Source: Mycobacterium simiae (GTDB lineage: Bacteria > Actinomycetota > Actinomycetes > Mycobacteriales > Mycobacteriaceae). Taken from it: a DNA stretch of 64,000 nt. Both the position numbers and the translations under genes were made by a program. The first letter of the stretch is position 1, and each line of letters starts with the position of its first letter. A model generated the notes under the pieces. The model saw nothing but the letters and a program-made list of their open reading frames with translations, was not told where the DNA came from and did no database searches. The stretch covers positions 5,332,001-5,396,000 of the forward strand of contig NZ_AP022568.1 of assembly GCF_010727605.1 (NCBI RefSeq), in the 5' to 3' direction. Shown here in pieces: positions 8,762 through 19,141 of the stretch.

Positions 8762-9146
8762 CACGTGACACCGCGATGTGTAGGACGCAGCGCGGTTCGC
8801 GCCGCCGCGCGACAATGGCTTCGATCAGCGTCACCACCCAGAACTGCCAGCCATACTTTGCCTTGACGAGCTTTTCCACCCGCGCTACCTCCGCCGCATC
8901 CGTGCGGACCTCGGCGGTGCCCTGGAAGACCGGCTGACCGGTGCGAATCTTGCCCGTCCGGCCGCAGGCGGTCAGGGTGACCCGTGGATCGCGCCGCGCC
9001 CGCTTGACCTTCCACGAATCGGACGGGGTCCATACCGCCAACCGCGCACCGTCGGCGACGATCCACATCGGGCCGGCGACCGGATCCCCGTTGCGCTTGA
9101 ACGTCGTCAACGACACGAACTTTTCGTCACTCAACGGCGTGGTCAT
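8751..9146 (-). CDS. PPOX-class F420/FMN-dependent oxidoreductase
   Basis: A 131-residue split-barrel flavoprotein. MTTPLSDEKFVSLTTFKRNGDPVAGPMWIVADGARLAVWTPSDSWKVKRARRDPRVTL is the typical start of the PPOX-class, probable F420-dependent family: a substrate/cofactor strand, then the KxxRxxRxPRVxL cofactor loop. It has a strong AGGGGAG ribosome site. Its 3' end overlaps the MOSC gene by 11 bp, so the two products are probably made together. The start codon shares a CATG with a possible start of the divergent methyltransferase gene. The substrate is unknown. Confidence 0.83.
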   Translation of the reverse strand: MTTPLSDEKFVSLTTFKRNGDPVAGPMWIVADGARLAVWTPSDSWKVKRARRDPRVTLTACGRTGKIRTGQPVFQGTAEVRTDAAEVARVEKLVKAKYGWQFWVVTLIEAIVARRREPRCVLHIAVSRDGR

Positions 9147-9195
9147 GGTCTCCCCTGATGGTGCGGCCGATGGTCGGGTCGTGTACAAGAGTCTG

Positions 9196-10239
9196 ATGGC
9201 AATTGGGGCCGGCGGATCTTTCGACCCGGCGACACTGCATGCGGCTATGGTCCGACGCTTGTATCGGCGATCGATGACCGAAGGGCAGATCCACCTGCCG
9301 GCCGTGCCGAGCATGCTCGACGACTACGTCACGATGTGCGAAAACCTGTTTGCCAGCCTGGGCATTCAGTACACCGCCGAAGAAACCGCTCAACTCAGGA
9401 AAGTGCTGCAGAACGAATTGGCGAAGGCCTTCAACGCGTCGTCGCGGTCCAACATCGTGATCCAGTACAGCTGTCCGTTCGGCACGACGCTGAACTACCG
9501 CATCAAACCGCAGTGGGCGACGATCGCCGCCGACTACGACAGCTGGGTCGCGACCCGTGAGGGTCCGCTGTTCGGCACCGAACCCGACGCGCGGGTTTGG
9601 GCACTCGCCACGGAAACGACCGATCCGGCAACTTTCCGGGTGCTCGACGTCGGCGCCGGCACCGGCCGAAACGCGCTCGCCCTGGCCCGGCGTGGTCATC
9701 CGGTCGACGCCGTCGAACTGTCCGGGAAGTTCGCCGACATCATGCGCGCGGCCGCCCAACGGGAAGCCCTGACCGTCAACGTCATCCAGAGCGACGTCTT
9801 TGTAGCGATGGAGGGGGTCCGTGGCGACTATCAACTGGTCGTCTTCTCCGAAGTGGTACCCGACTTCCGGACGACGCAGGAGTTGCGCGGCATGTTCGAA
9901 CTCGCCGGCCAATGCCTGGCCCCCGGTGGCCACCTGGTGTTCAACGCCTTTCTGCCGCACGACGGTTACACGCCTGACGCCGCCGCGCGCGAACTTGGGC
10001 AGCAATGCAACACCGCGATCTTCACCCGCGCCGAGGTCACGCAAGCGGCAGCCGAGTTCCCGCTCGAGCTCGTTGCCGACGACTCGGCCTACGAGTACGA
10101 GAAAACCCACCTGCCCGAGGGCGCCTGGCCGCCGACCGCCTGGTTCGACGGATGGGCCAGTGGACTGGACGTGTTCGACGTCGACCGGGCTAACTCCCCC
10201 ATCGAGCTGCGCTGGCTCGTGTACCGAAAGCAGGGCTGA
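9196..10239 (+). CDS. Class I SAM-dependent methyltransferase
   Basis: A 347-residue protein with a long helical N-terminal region (about 130 residues) and a C-terminal Rossmann methyltransferase domain. Motif I is VLDVGAGTGRNALALARRGHPVDAVELS, followed by the acidic loop and the QLVVFSEVVPDF and LAPGGHLVFNAFLP segments. It should methylate a small acceptor that cannot be named. The start is uncertain: ATG 9196 is used, but an in-frame ATG at 9145 would overlap the start of the divergent PPOX gene. The N-terminal segment IVIQYSCPFGTTLNYRIK is unusual and may be an acceptor or partner domain. Confidence 0.78.
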   Translation: MAIGAGGSFDPATLHAAMVRRLYRRSMTEGQIHLPAVPSMLDDYVTMCENLFASLGIQYTAEETAQLRKVLQNELAKAFNASSRSNIVIQYSCPFGTTLNYRIKPQWATIAADYDSWVATREGPLFGTEPDARVWALATETTDPATFRVLDVGAGTGRNALALARRGHPVDAVELSGKFADIMRAAAQREALTVNVIQSDVFVAMEGVRGDYQLVVFSEVVPDFRTTQELRGMFELAGQCLAPGGHLVFNAFLPHDGYTPDAAARELGQQCNTAIFTRAEVTQAAAEFPLELVADDSAYEYEKTHLPEGAWPPTAWFDGWASGLDVFDVDRANSPIELRWLVYRKQG

Positions 10240-10250
10240 GGCAACAGGTT

Positions 10251-11765
10251 TCAGCTTTCGGAGACGGTCAGATCGCGAGTCGCCGGCCCCTCCAGCAAGG
10301 TGCCGTCCGGGGCGAACCGCGACCCGTGCAGCGGGCACTCCCAGGCCTGGTCCGCGTCGTTCCAGTTCACGATCCCGCCCAGATGCGGGCACACTGGAGA
10401 AACGCGGTGTTCGGTGCCGTTGACCCGGCTGCGGGCCTGCAAATGCCACGGCGGTCCACTGACGATGCCGCCCTCGTCCGGGTCGGGGCTGCGCCGAAAT
10501 GTGCGGGACGCCGGGGTGATCCAGCCCTTCGCCAGATCGAATCCGACCTCGAGGTTCACCTGCATCGCCGTCAGCAATCCGGTCAGTTCGTGTGGGCTCC
10601 AGCTGGCGAACGCTCGTGACCAATCCATCCGGCCGCCGAGGATTCGGCTGGACAGCGCCAGCGCGGCCGCCGCACCGTTTGTCATCCCCCACTTGTTGAA
10701 ACCTGTTGCCACGAAGATGGTTTCGCTGTTCGGCAGGATCGGGCCGACGTACGGGAGGTGGTCAATAGGGGTGTAATCTTGGGCCGACCAGAAATGCGTC
10801 TGCGTGGCACCCGGGAAGTGTTTGGTGGTCCACGACGAAAGCTCATGCAGCGCTTTGGTCGGGCTCTTCTTGCGGCCCACCGTATGTCCGGCACCGCCCA
10901 CGATCAGCAATTCCCCGTCGCGGACGGGGGCGTAGCGCACCGAACGCGTCGGCGAGTCCGTGGAAATCATCATCGGCCGGGTGATGTTTCCAGGCACTTT
11001 GAATGCCAGGCAGTAGGATCGGCTCGGCTTCACCCGCGCGAAAAAGCCGCCGCGGTCCAGGATCGGGACGCCGGTCGCGAGCACCAACTTTCCGGCCTGC
11101 AGCTCGATGTCGCGTTGCGCGGCATCGTTGACGTGCACCGCGACCTTGCCGCCGCGACTGGATACCCGTCGCACCCGGGTGCCCTCGACAAGCCGGCCAC
11201 CGCGGTCGAGTAGCTCCGTGGCCAGCGAGTCCAAAAACTCCATCGGATCGAACTGTGCCTGCTCGGGCAGCCGCACCCCGCCGTGGTACGGGAAGGGCAC
11301 ATCGGCGTCGTCTGCCCACTCCACCGGCAGGCCGACAGACTGGCAGGCCTTGAACTCCAGACGTGCGGACGGCACGCCCTTCGCGGACTGGGCGTAGGTG
11401 TATGCGTCTTCGCGCTGGACCGCGATGCCGCGGGACTGGCAATGGTTGATGATCCAGTCCTGGCCTTCCCGGTTGCCCTCCACGTAGGCGCGAGCCAGGT
11501 CTCTGCCGTGCCGGGGCAGCGTCTTTGATAGTTGCGTGCCCTGCAGCAAGCTGATCTTGGCGGTGGTGTTTCCGGTGGCGCAGGCGCCGACACTGCGGGC
11601 CTCCACCACCAGCACGTCGTTGCCGGCGCGGGCCAGCAGGACCGCTGTCATCAACCCGGTGATGCCGGCGCCCACCACGACGAACTCGGCCGAGCGGGGC
11701 CCGTTGTCGAGTTGACTCGCGGTCCATGATCGTTCCGTCCGGTCGGCCAACCACAGAGAAGTCAT
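10251..11765 (-). CDS. FAD-dependent oxidoreductase fused to a Rieske [2Fe-2S] domain
   Basis: A 504-residue fusion. The N-terminal DAO-type FAD domain shows VVVGAGITGLMTAVLLARAGNDVLVVEA (about residues 27-54) and a late ATGFNKWGMTNGAAAALALS FAD-binding segment. The C-terminal 80 residues form a Rieske domain with CPHLGGIVNW and CPLHGSRF, giving the Cys-X-His and Cys-X2-His cluster ligands. This architecture (DadA-like plus Rieske) is known in actinobacteria and cyanobacteria; it oxidises an unknown amine or hydroxy substrate with electrons possibly passing through the cluster. It is convergent with the methyltransferase gene (11-bp gap). Confidence 0.88.
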   Translation of the reverse strand: MTSLWLADRTERSWTASQLDNGPRSAEFVVVGAGITGLMTAVLLARAGNDVLVVEARSVGACATGNTTAKISLLQGTQLSKTLPRHGRDLARAYVEGNREGQDWIINHCQSRGIAVQREDAYTYAQSAKGVPSARLEFKACQSVGLPVEWADDADVPFPYHGGVRLPEQAQFDPMEFLDSLATELLDRGGRLVEGTRVRRVSSRGGKVAVHVNDAAQRDIELQAGKLVLATGVPILDRGGFFARVKPSRSYCLAFKVPGNITRPMMISTDSPTRSVRYAPVRDGELLIVGGAGHTVGRKKSPTKALHELSSWTTKHFPGATQTHFWSAQDYTPIDHLPYVGPILPNSETIFVATGFNKWGMTNGAAAALALSSRILGGRMDWSRAFASWSPHELTGLLTAMQVNLEVGFDLAKGWITPASRTFRRSPDPDEGGIVSGPPWHLQARSRVNGTEHRVSPVCPHLGGIVNWNDADQAWECPLHGSRFAPDGTLLEGPATRDLTVSES

Positions 11766-11819
11766 GGCTGGGCTGATACCCGGCGCCGCCAGGCGGAAAC
11801 GCGGCCGGGTACCCGGCCG

Positions 11820-12581
11820 CTAGGTCCGCTTGAGGCGCACTGTGGCGTTCTGCAACGATTCGGCGGCATCGCGACTGGCCTGTTGCGCCTTGTCGCAATT
11901 CTTCTGGGCCTGATCCAACTTGCGCTCAGCCCTGCGCAGGTCCGCCAGCAGCCGGTCACGTTGCAGCCGGGCCTCATCGCGTTCCTCTTGCCGGCGGGCC
12001 AGCGCCGCGTCGGCTTCCGCCTTCTCGGCCTGGGCTGCAGCGACGGCGGCGGTGAGCTTAGCCAGCCGCGGATCGGTTGCCGGCGCGCGCGTCGGCGCGG
12101 GCGCCGGGTCGGCGTCGAAGGCACCGAACCCCGACCACCGTTCGGGACGATCCAGCCGGCCCAGCCGGTCCCTGGTCGCAGGGTCGGCGATCGCGGCCTG
12201 CAATGTGCTGGTGACGTCCTCGCGCACGGCCGCCGACGCCTTGACGCCGGCCGCATCGGCGCCGTCAAGGGCCGCCCGGGTGAATTCATTGACCAGCCGG
12301 TGTTGCTTGACGGACAGTTCGCGGATCTGGTGGCCGTCCATCGCGGCATGTGCGGCGCGCAGCCGGTCGCTGAGATCGGCGAGGCGCCGCCGCACGTCCT
12401 TGTCGGTGATGGCGAGCCGATTGACCACCCAGGCAGCGGTGGTCGGTTTACGGGCGGCGGCGATCCGTTTGGCGGTTGCGTCATCGCCCCGTTGTTTGGC
12501 TGCCGCGGCCAATTTCGCGCGCTGAGCCGTGAAAGCGGCCGGCTGCACCGAATACAGCGTGTCGAGCTCATCGTCGGCCAT
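11820..12581 (-). CDS. Conserved hypothetical coiled-coil protein
   Basis: A 253-residue soluble protein without a signal peptide. The N-terminal 70 residues (DELDTLYSVQPAAFTAQRAKLAAAAKQRGD, then KPTTAAWVVNRLA) look folded. From about residue 165 an uninterrupted Ala/Glu/Arg/Gln-rich stretch, KLTAAVAAAQAEKAEADAALARR onward, gives a coiled coil of about 80 residues to the C-terminus. The pattern is recognisable from mycobacterial and other actinobacterial hypothetical proteins, but I know no function. It lies 54 bp upstream of the Rieske-FAD gene on the same strand and may share its transcript. Confidence 0.75.
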   Translation of the reverse strand: MADDELDTLYSVQPAAFTAQRAKLAAAAKQRGDDATAKRIAAARKPTTAAWVVNRLAITDKDVRRRLADLSDRLRAAHAAMDGHQIRELSVKQHRLVNEFTRAALDGADAAGVKASAAVREDVTSTLQAAIADPATRDRLGRLDRPERWSGFGAFDADPAPAPTRAPATDPRLAKLTAAVAAAQAEKAEADAALARRQEERDEARLQRDRLLADLRRAERKLDQAQKNCDKAQQASRDAAESLQNATVRLKRT

Positions 12582-12666
12582 CAGGCCATGGTTTCAGAAG
12601 CCCCGACCCCGGCTACTCGACGCCCGACAAGTAACGCGGAGAGCCCGAAGGATCCACAAACCCACG

Positions 12667-13926
12667 ATGACATCGACGAAAGTCCCGGGACTCCTGCACC
12701 GGTTACGACGACCGCATCGATTGCTGCTCTGCGTGTTCGTCGGCGTCGGACTGTGCGCGGCCCTCCAGATAGCCGCGACGCCGTGCGTGCACTGTTCGGT
12801 TTCGGCGAAAATCGGTGCGCCGCCCACTATCTCTTTCTCCCCCGGGCTCAATGCGCGCAACGTCGACCCCGTCTCGCCGGTTGAAGTCAAGGCCGATAGC
12901 GCAACCCTCACCGACGTTCGCATGGTCAATGAGACCGGCAAGGTCATCGAGGGGGTCATGACACCCGACAACACCGTGTGGAAGCCGACCGTCCCGCTGG
13001 GCTACGGACACACCTACACCATGAACGCCAGCGGCCGAGGTGCGGACGGCGGCGTGCTGAACCAGGTGTCGTCGTTTTCCACGTTGCAGCCGTCGAACCA
13101 GACCAAGGTGTCGTTTACGACGACGTCGCAAGCCGCGTTGCGCGACGGCGGCAGCTACGGCGTCGGGACGGTGATCGTCGCGCATTTCGACGAGAAGATC
13201 TCCGACCGCGCCGCCGCCGAGCGGCAGCTGAAGGTGACCACCAACCCGGCGGTCGACGGCTCCTGGTTCTGGGTAGACGGGCAGAATGCGCACTGGCGCC
13301 CGCAGCACTACTACGCACCCGGCACCACGGTCACGGCCGAGGCCAAAATCTACGGAATTGCGCTCGGCGACGGCTTATTCGGCCAGGACGACACCCGCGT
13401 GTCGTTTCGAATCGGCGATGCGCACGTGTCGATTGCCGATGACGCCACCAAGATGGTGACCGTCTTCAACAACGGAACGTTGGTGCGCACCATGCCTACC
13501 TCGATGGGAATGGGTGGCACCGAGACCGTTGGCGCGCATACCGTCTCGTTGTGGACCCCGTCGGGTGTGTACACCGTGCTCGACAAGGGCAACCCCGTGG
13601 TGATGGACTCGTCGACCTTCGGGTTGCCGAAGAACTCTCGGCTCGGCTATCGGGAAACCATCAACTACGCGACCCGAATCAGTATCGACGGCATCTACCT
13701 GCATCAGCTGGATGCCACGGTATGGGCCCAGGGGCATACCGACACCTCGCACGGATGCTTGAACCTCAACGGGGACAACGCCAAATGGTTCTACGAGTTC
13801 TCGGTGCCCGGCGACGTAGTGGAGGTTCGCAACAGCGGCGGGCCACCGTTGCAACTCGCTCAGAACGGTGATTGGACGCTCAGCTGGGATCAGTGGCGGG
13901 ACGGCAGCGCCCTGAAGCCGGCTTAG
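12667..13926 (+). CDS. L,D-transpeptidase (LdtB-like)
   Basis: A 419-residue cell-wall enzyme forming 3-3 peptidoglycan cross-links. An N-terminal membrane anchor (RLLLCVFVGVGLCAALQIAA) is followed by two Ig-like domains (about residues 40-240, with PLGYGHTYTMNASGRGADGG and NPAVDGSWFWVDGQ...HWRPQHYY) and a YkuD domain. The active site is YLHQLDATVWAQGHTDTSHGC, with His and the nucleophile Cys in SHGCLNL. The C-terminal WDQWRDGSA resembles M. tuberculosis LdtB (LppS), but I see no convincing lipobox, so this copy may be anchored by a helix rather than lipidated. ATG 12667 is chosen because it precedes the hydrophobic segment. Confidence 0.9.
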   Translation: MTSTKVPGLLHRLRRPHRLLLCVFVGVGLCAALQIAATPCVHCSVSAKIGAPPTISFSPGLNARNVDPVSPVEVKADSATLTDVRMVNETGKVIEGVMTPDNTVWKPTVPLGYGHTYTMNASGRGADGGVLNQVSSFSTLQPSNQTKVSFTTTSQAALRDGGSYGVGTVIVAHFDEKISDRAAAERQLKVTTNPAVDGSWFWVDGQNAHWRPQHYYAPGTTVTAEAKIYGIALGDGLFGQDDTRVSFRIGDAHVSIADDATKMVTVFNNGTLVRTMPTSMGMGGTETVGAHTVSLWTPSGVYTVLDKGNPVVMDSSTFGLPKNSRLGYRETINYATRISIDGIYLHQLDATVWAQGHTDTSHGCLNLNGDNAKWFYEFSVPGDVVEVRNSGGPPLQLAQNGDWTLSWDQWRDGSALKPA

Positions 13927-13965
13927 CGATGCGCAATTTTTACGGGATGTTGTACCGGGAAACTC

Positions 13966-13993
13966 TTGACTGATTCCAAATAAGTGCAATATT
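13966..13993 (+). promoter_or_regulatory. furA promoter region, AT-rich
   Basis: A TTGACT -35 element (13966-13971) and an AATATT-type -10 element (13988-13993) are separated by 16 bp, ending 6 bp before the furA GTG. The AT-rich stretch between them resembles the region bound by FurA in its autorepressed promoter in other mycobacteria. The short leader implies a nearly leaderless furA transcript. The elements are visible; FurA binding is inferred. Confidence 0.6.
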
Positions 13994-13999
13994 GGCCTT

Positions 14000-14452
14000 G
14001 TGTCGTCAACGTCGGACTACGCGGAGCGGTTGCGGTTGGCCGACCTGCGTGTGACCCGGCCCAGGATTGCCGTTCTGGAGGCAGTCCACGCTCACCCACA
14101 CGCCGACACCGAGACCATCTTTTCCTCCGTGCGGGTCGCTCTACCCGATGTCTCCCGGCAGGCGGTCTACGACGTACTCAATGCGCTCACGGCCGTCGGC
14201 CTGGTTCGGCGAATCCAGCCCTCGGGCTTGGTCGCGCGTTACGAATCCCGGGTCGGCGACAACCACCACCACGTTGTGTGCCGATCCTGCGGCGTCATCG
14301 CCGACGTCGACTGCGCCGTCGGCGATGCGCCGTGTCTGACCCCGTCCGACGACAACCACGTGCTCGACGGCTATGTGCTGGACGAAGCCGAAGTCATCTA
14401 TTGGGGCCTGTGCCCCGACTGTTCGACCGCGGATCCTGATCACAGCCCGTGA
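14000..14452 (+). CDS. furA: FurA, Fur-family peroxide-responsive repressor
   Basis: A 150-residue iron-dependent regulator that represses katG and itself. The winged helix is RLRLADLRVTRPRIAVLEAVHAHPHADTETIF...VSRQAVYDVLNALTAVGLV. Metal ligands lie in GDNHHHVVCRSCG, with a second Cys pair at GLCPDC. The start is GTG at 14000. Sequence and gene order match mycobacterial FurA closely. katG begins 36 bp after its stop on the same strand, so one transcript probably covers both. Release of FurA by peroxide would raise catalase. Confidence 0.96.
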   Translation: MSSTSDYAERLRLADLRVTRPRIAVLEAVHAHPHADTETIFSSVRVALPDVSRQAVYDVLNALTAVGLVRRIQPSGLVARYESRVGDNHHHVVCRSCGVIADVDCAVGDAPCLTPSDDNHVLDGYVLDEAEVIYWGLCPDCSTADPDHSP

Positions 14453-16729
<2,277 letters not shown>

Positions 16730-16761
16730 TATCGGCCTGAGTCGGTCAGACTGACAGCACA

Positions 16762-16803
16762 CGACACCCCGCGGGCGCTTCGGCTCGCGGGGTGTCGCCT
16801 GTT
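16762..16803 (+). terminator. Terminator hairpin after katG
   Basis: A 12-bp perfect stem, CGACACCCCGCG (16762-16773) pairing with CGCGGGGTGTCG (16786-16797), with a 12-base loop and a short pyrimidine tail CCTGTTT. It starts 33 bp past the katG stop and is well placed as an intrinsic terminator of furA-katG. Confidence 0.75.
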
Positions 16804-16842
16804 TGCGCTTGGGTGAGCCTGGGCACACTATTACCCACTAGT

Positions 16843-16862
16843 AACCTACGAGACCGTAGGTT
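16843..16862. promoter_or_regulatory. Palindromic operator candidate upstream of hydrolase
   Basis: A perfect inverted repeat AACCTACG-agac-CGTAGGTT, 51 bp upstream of the alpha/beta hydrolase start. The form (CCTACG...CGTAGG) is common for TetR-family operators in mycobacteria. No regulator gene is adjacent, so the binding protein would act from elsewhere. Confidence 0.5.
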
Positions 16863-16912
16863 TGCGTACGCTGGTGAGGCGTCCCTCGACTGAAGCTGGG
16901 TAAACGGTTGAC

Positions 16913-17788
16913 ATGAGCGACTTGAAATACCTCGAATTGCACGGCGACCGAATCGCTTATCGGGAAGCCGGCCAAGGCCACGCCCTGTTGCTGATCCACG
17001 GCATGGCGGGCAGCTCCGCTACCTGGCGCGCCATCATCGGGCCGCTGTCCAAAAAATACCGGGTGATCGCTCCCGATCTACTGGGACACGGCGAGTCCGC
17101 CAAACCGCGGGGCGACTATTCGCTGGGCGCGTTCGCGGTCTTCCTGCGCGACCTGCTCGACGAACTCGGCGTGGTCAGTGCGACCGTGGTCGGCCAGTCG
17201 CTGGGCGGCGGTATCGCGATGCAGTTCACCCACCAGCACCGCGACTACTGTGAGCGGCTCGCGCTGATCGGCAGCGGTGGTCTCGGACAGGAGCTCAGTC
17301 CCGTGTTGCGGCTGCTGTCCGCGCCCGGTGCCGAGCTGGTGTTGCCGGTTGTCGCGCCGCGACCGGTGCTGAACCTCGGCAACAAGCTGGGTGCGTGGCT
17401 GACTTCGGCGGGCATTCAGGCGCCGCGCGCCGGTGAAATGTGGCAGGCCTACTGCTCACTGTCCGATGCGCGGACCCGTCAGGCGTTTCTGCGGACGCTG
17501 CGTTCGGTGGTGGACTACCGCGGTCAGGCCGTCAGCGCACTGAACAAGCTGCATGTCGCGGCCGGGTTGCCGAGCATCCTGATCTGGGGCGATCAAGATC
17601 GGATCATTCCGGTCGCCCACGCTTATGCTGCCCACGATGCGCTGGATGGCAGTCGTCTCGAGGTGCTCAAGGGCGTCGGGCACTTCCCCCACGCCGAAGC
17701 CCCGAGCGCCGTGGTGGAGATCTTGGAGGACTTCATCTCTTCGACCACGCCCCAGGAGACCGGACGCTCGGTGCCGGCGCGTGTCTAG
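16913..17788 (+). CDS. Alpha/beta hydrolase
   Basis: A 291-residue alpha/beta-fold hydrolase. ALLLIHGMAGSSATWRA carries the oxyanion HG motif, VVGQSLGGGIAMQF the nucleophile elbow with Ser, LIWGDQDRIIP the acidic residue and KGVGHFPHAEAP the catalytic His. It resembles M. tuberculosis Rv2715-type hydrolases and meta-cleavage-product hydrolases; the substrate is unknown. A perfect 8-bp inverted repeat lies upstream at 16843. It converges with the DUF1906 gene (6-bp gap between stops). Confidence 0.87.
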   Translation: MSDLKYLELHGDRIAYREAGQGHALLLIHGMAGSSATWRAIIGPLSKKYRVIAPDLLGHGESAKPRGDYSLGAFAVFLRDLLDELGVVSATVVGQSLGGGIAMQFTHQHRDYCERLALIGSGGLGQELSPVLRLLSAPGAELVLPVVAPRPVLNLGNKLGAWLTSAGIQAPRAGEMWQAYCSLSDARTRQAFLRTLRSVVDYRGQAVSALNKLHVAAGLPSILIWGDQDRIIPVAHAYAAHDALDGSRLEVLKGVGHFPHAEAPSAVVEILEDFISSTTPQETGRSVPARV

Positions 17789-17794
17789 CGCTCG

Positions 17795-18580
17795 TCAGCG
17801 GTTGAGATCCCACTGCCCGTAGTCGTCGGCGAGCACTTCGTCTACGTCGACGTTGATGCCGCCCAACAGCGGGCCGGGGTTGGACGGGCTGTTGACGATT
17901 TCCTGGTACAGCACTGCCATCGGTTCGCGTTGCCCGTGGGACCACGACTTGGTTTGCCACGCCCAGCGGTGCCCGGCGCTCGTCGAGTTTCCGATCACGC
18001 CGTCCCGGATCGCCCATCCGCATGCGTTGTAGTGACCGTAGATGCCGGTGCGGCCGACGCCCAGTACCGAGTTGATGCCCCGAAACCATTCGACAGCAAG
18101 GGTATTCCACGTATTCACGTCGATGTCGTCGTCGACGCTGAAGAAGATCGGTGCCGAGTTCGGTCCCCCGGCCGCGGTGTGCAGCTGCAACGCTGTTTGC
18201 CCGTCCGCCACCCCGCCGTCGCGGCCGCGGGTGAGGTCCGACGGCGTAGCCGGCCATCCGGGCTTGCCATACTGAAAGTTGCTGACTATCTGCAGGCCTG
18301 CGGCGCGCAAGGCGTCCGCGTATTCGCGGGTGATGGGCTTGGCCTCGAAATGCGCTCCAGGCCGTTCCGTCGAGACGTAGTTGATCACCCCTGCGTACCC
18401 GGCGGATTTGATCTCCTCCGGGGGGATTCGCTTCTCCGCGAAGTCGATCAACCTGATGTTGGCCGCCGATGCGGGCGGTGTGCCGACGGGCAGCGTTGCC
18501 ACGCCCAGCAGCGCGGGTGATAGGGCGTACTTGAGGACGTTGCGACGTGAAACAGAGCGTGGCGCAGCCGAATCGGGCAC
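17795..18580 (-). CDS. Exported DUF1906 glycoside-hydrolase-like protein
   Basis: A 261-residue exported protein with a twin-arginine type leader (SVSRRNVLKYALSPALLGVATLPVG, cleavage near ASA). The mature part, IRLIDFAEKRIPPEEIKSAGYAGVINYVS, then PIFFSVDDDIDV and VGRTGIYGHYNACGW, matches the DUF1906 (Rv2525c-like) TIM-barrel fold related to GH25-type lysozymes; acidic residues in VDDD would be catalytic. In M. tuberculosis the homologue is a Tat-exported cell-envelope protein. I use GTG 18580, which sits directly before the leader. Confidence 0.8.
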   Translation of the reverse strand: MPDSAAPRSVSRRNVLKYALSPALLGVATLPVGTPPASAANIRLIDFAEKRIPPEEIKSAGYAGVINYVSTERPGAHFEAKPITREYADALRAAGLQIVSNFQYGKPGWPATPSDLTRGRDGGVADGQTALQLHTAAGGPNSAPIFFSVDDDIDVNTWNTLAVEWFRGINSVLGVGRTGIYGHYNACGWAIRDGVIGNSTSAGHRWAWQTKSWSHGQREPMAVLYQEIVNSPSNPGPLLGGINVDVDEVLADDYGQWDLNR

Positions 18581-18736
18581 GGCGCGATGGTAGCGGATTC
18601 GCCGTCGCCGTGGCTGCGGATTGCGTCGTCTCAAGGCGGGTGGTCGGCAACAATGAACGCCGCCGTGAGCTCACCGATCATCACGCCGGGTGCCGTCGTG
18701 CTCGGTGACCGGATGAGCCAGGGGTCGCAGGCCGCA

Positions 18737-18755
18737 ATGTAAATAGCATTTACAT
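18737..18755. promoter_or_regulatory. Perfect AT-rich palindrome
   Basis: ATGTAAAT-agc-ATTTACAT, an 8-bp perfect inverted repeat with a 3-base spacer in otherwise GC-rich DNA, 156 bp upstream of the DUF1906 start and about 390 bp upstream of the GT4 start. It looks like a homodimeric repressor site; I cannot assign the protein. Confidence 0.55.
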
Positions 18756-19010
18756 CGAACCGGACGACGATAACGCCCGGATTCGCCGCAAGGTTCTGGA
18801 CGGAACCGGGCGCGAGGTAACTTCAGCCATCCGGTCGGCGCCGTGTACTAGCAAACACCAGCCCGGGCGTGCCGGGGCGCGGTCAGTGCATTGGGCCCCA
18901 ACATGATCCGTGCGCCTAGCGTCGTCGGGCAGCGGCGATCAGTTATCCCAAGGACCTAGCCGTCGGGCCGGCGTCGGCGAAACCTAGTATTGAAGGGCGC
19001 CGATGGCGCG

Positions 19011-19055
19011 TTGCGTCGATTAGCTGATCGAACTATAGTCTGGACACATGTCCAG
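19011..19055 (+). promoter_or_regulatory. Promoter with overlapping palindromic operator
   Basis: TTGCGT (19011-19016), a 17-bp spacer and TATAGT (19034-19039) form a good sigma-A-like promoter. Immediately downstream, the perfect inverted repeat CTGGACA-ca-TGTCCAG (19040-19055) covers the expected transcription start. A repressor bound there would block the GT4 operon that starts at 19142. Confidence 0.65.
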
Positions 19056-19141
19056 TTTGCTGTCACGGAGTTCGGGAGCCCGTTGATCGCAATGGATTCG
19101 GCGCCCTTCCGCGTTCCTTGACCAGCAAAGAAGAGTTGAGT

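Larger units (their letters stand above)
18581..19141. other. Intergenic region with two palindromes
   Basis: A 561-bp stretch between the divergent DUF1906 and GT4 genes without a convincing gene. It holds an isolated AT-rich palindrome at 18737-18755 and a promoter-operator at 19011-19055, both listed separately. The remainder shows no recognisable element. Confidence 0.6.
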
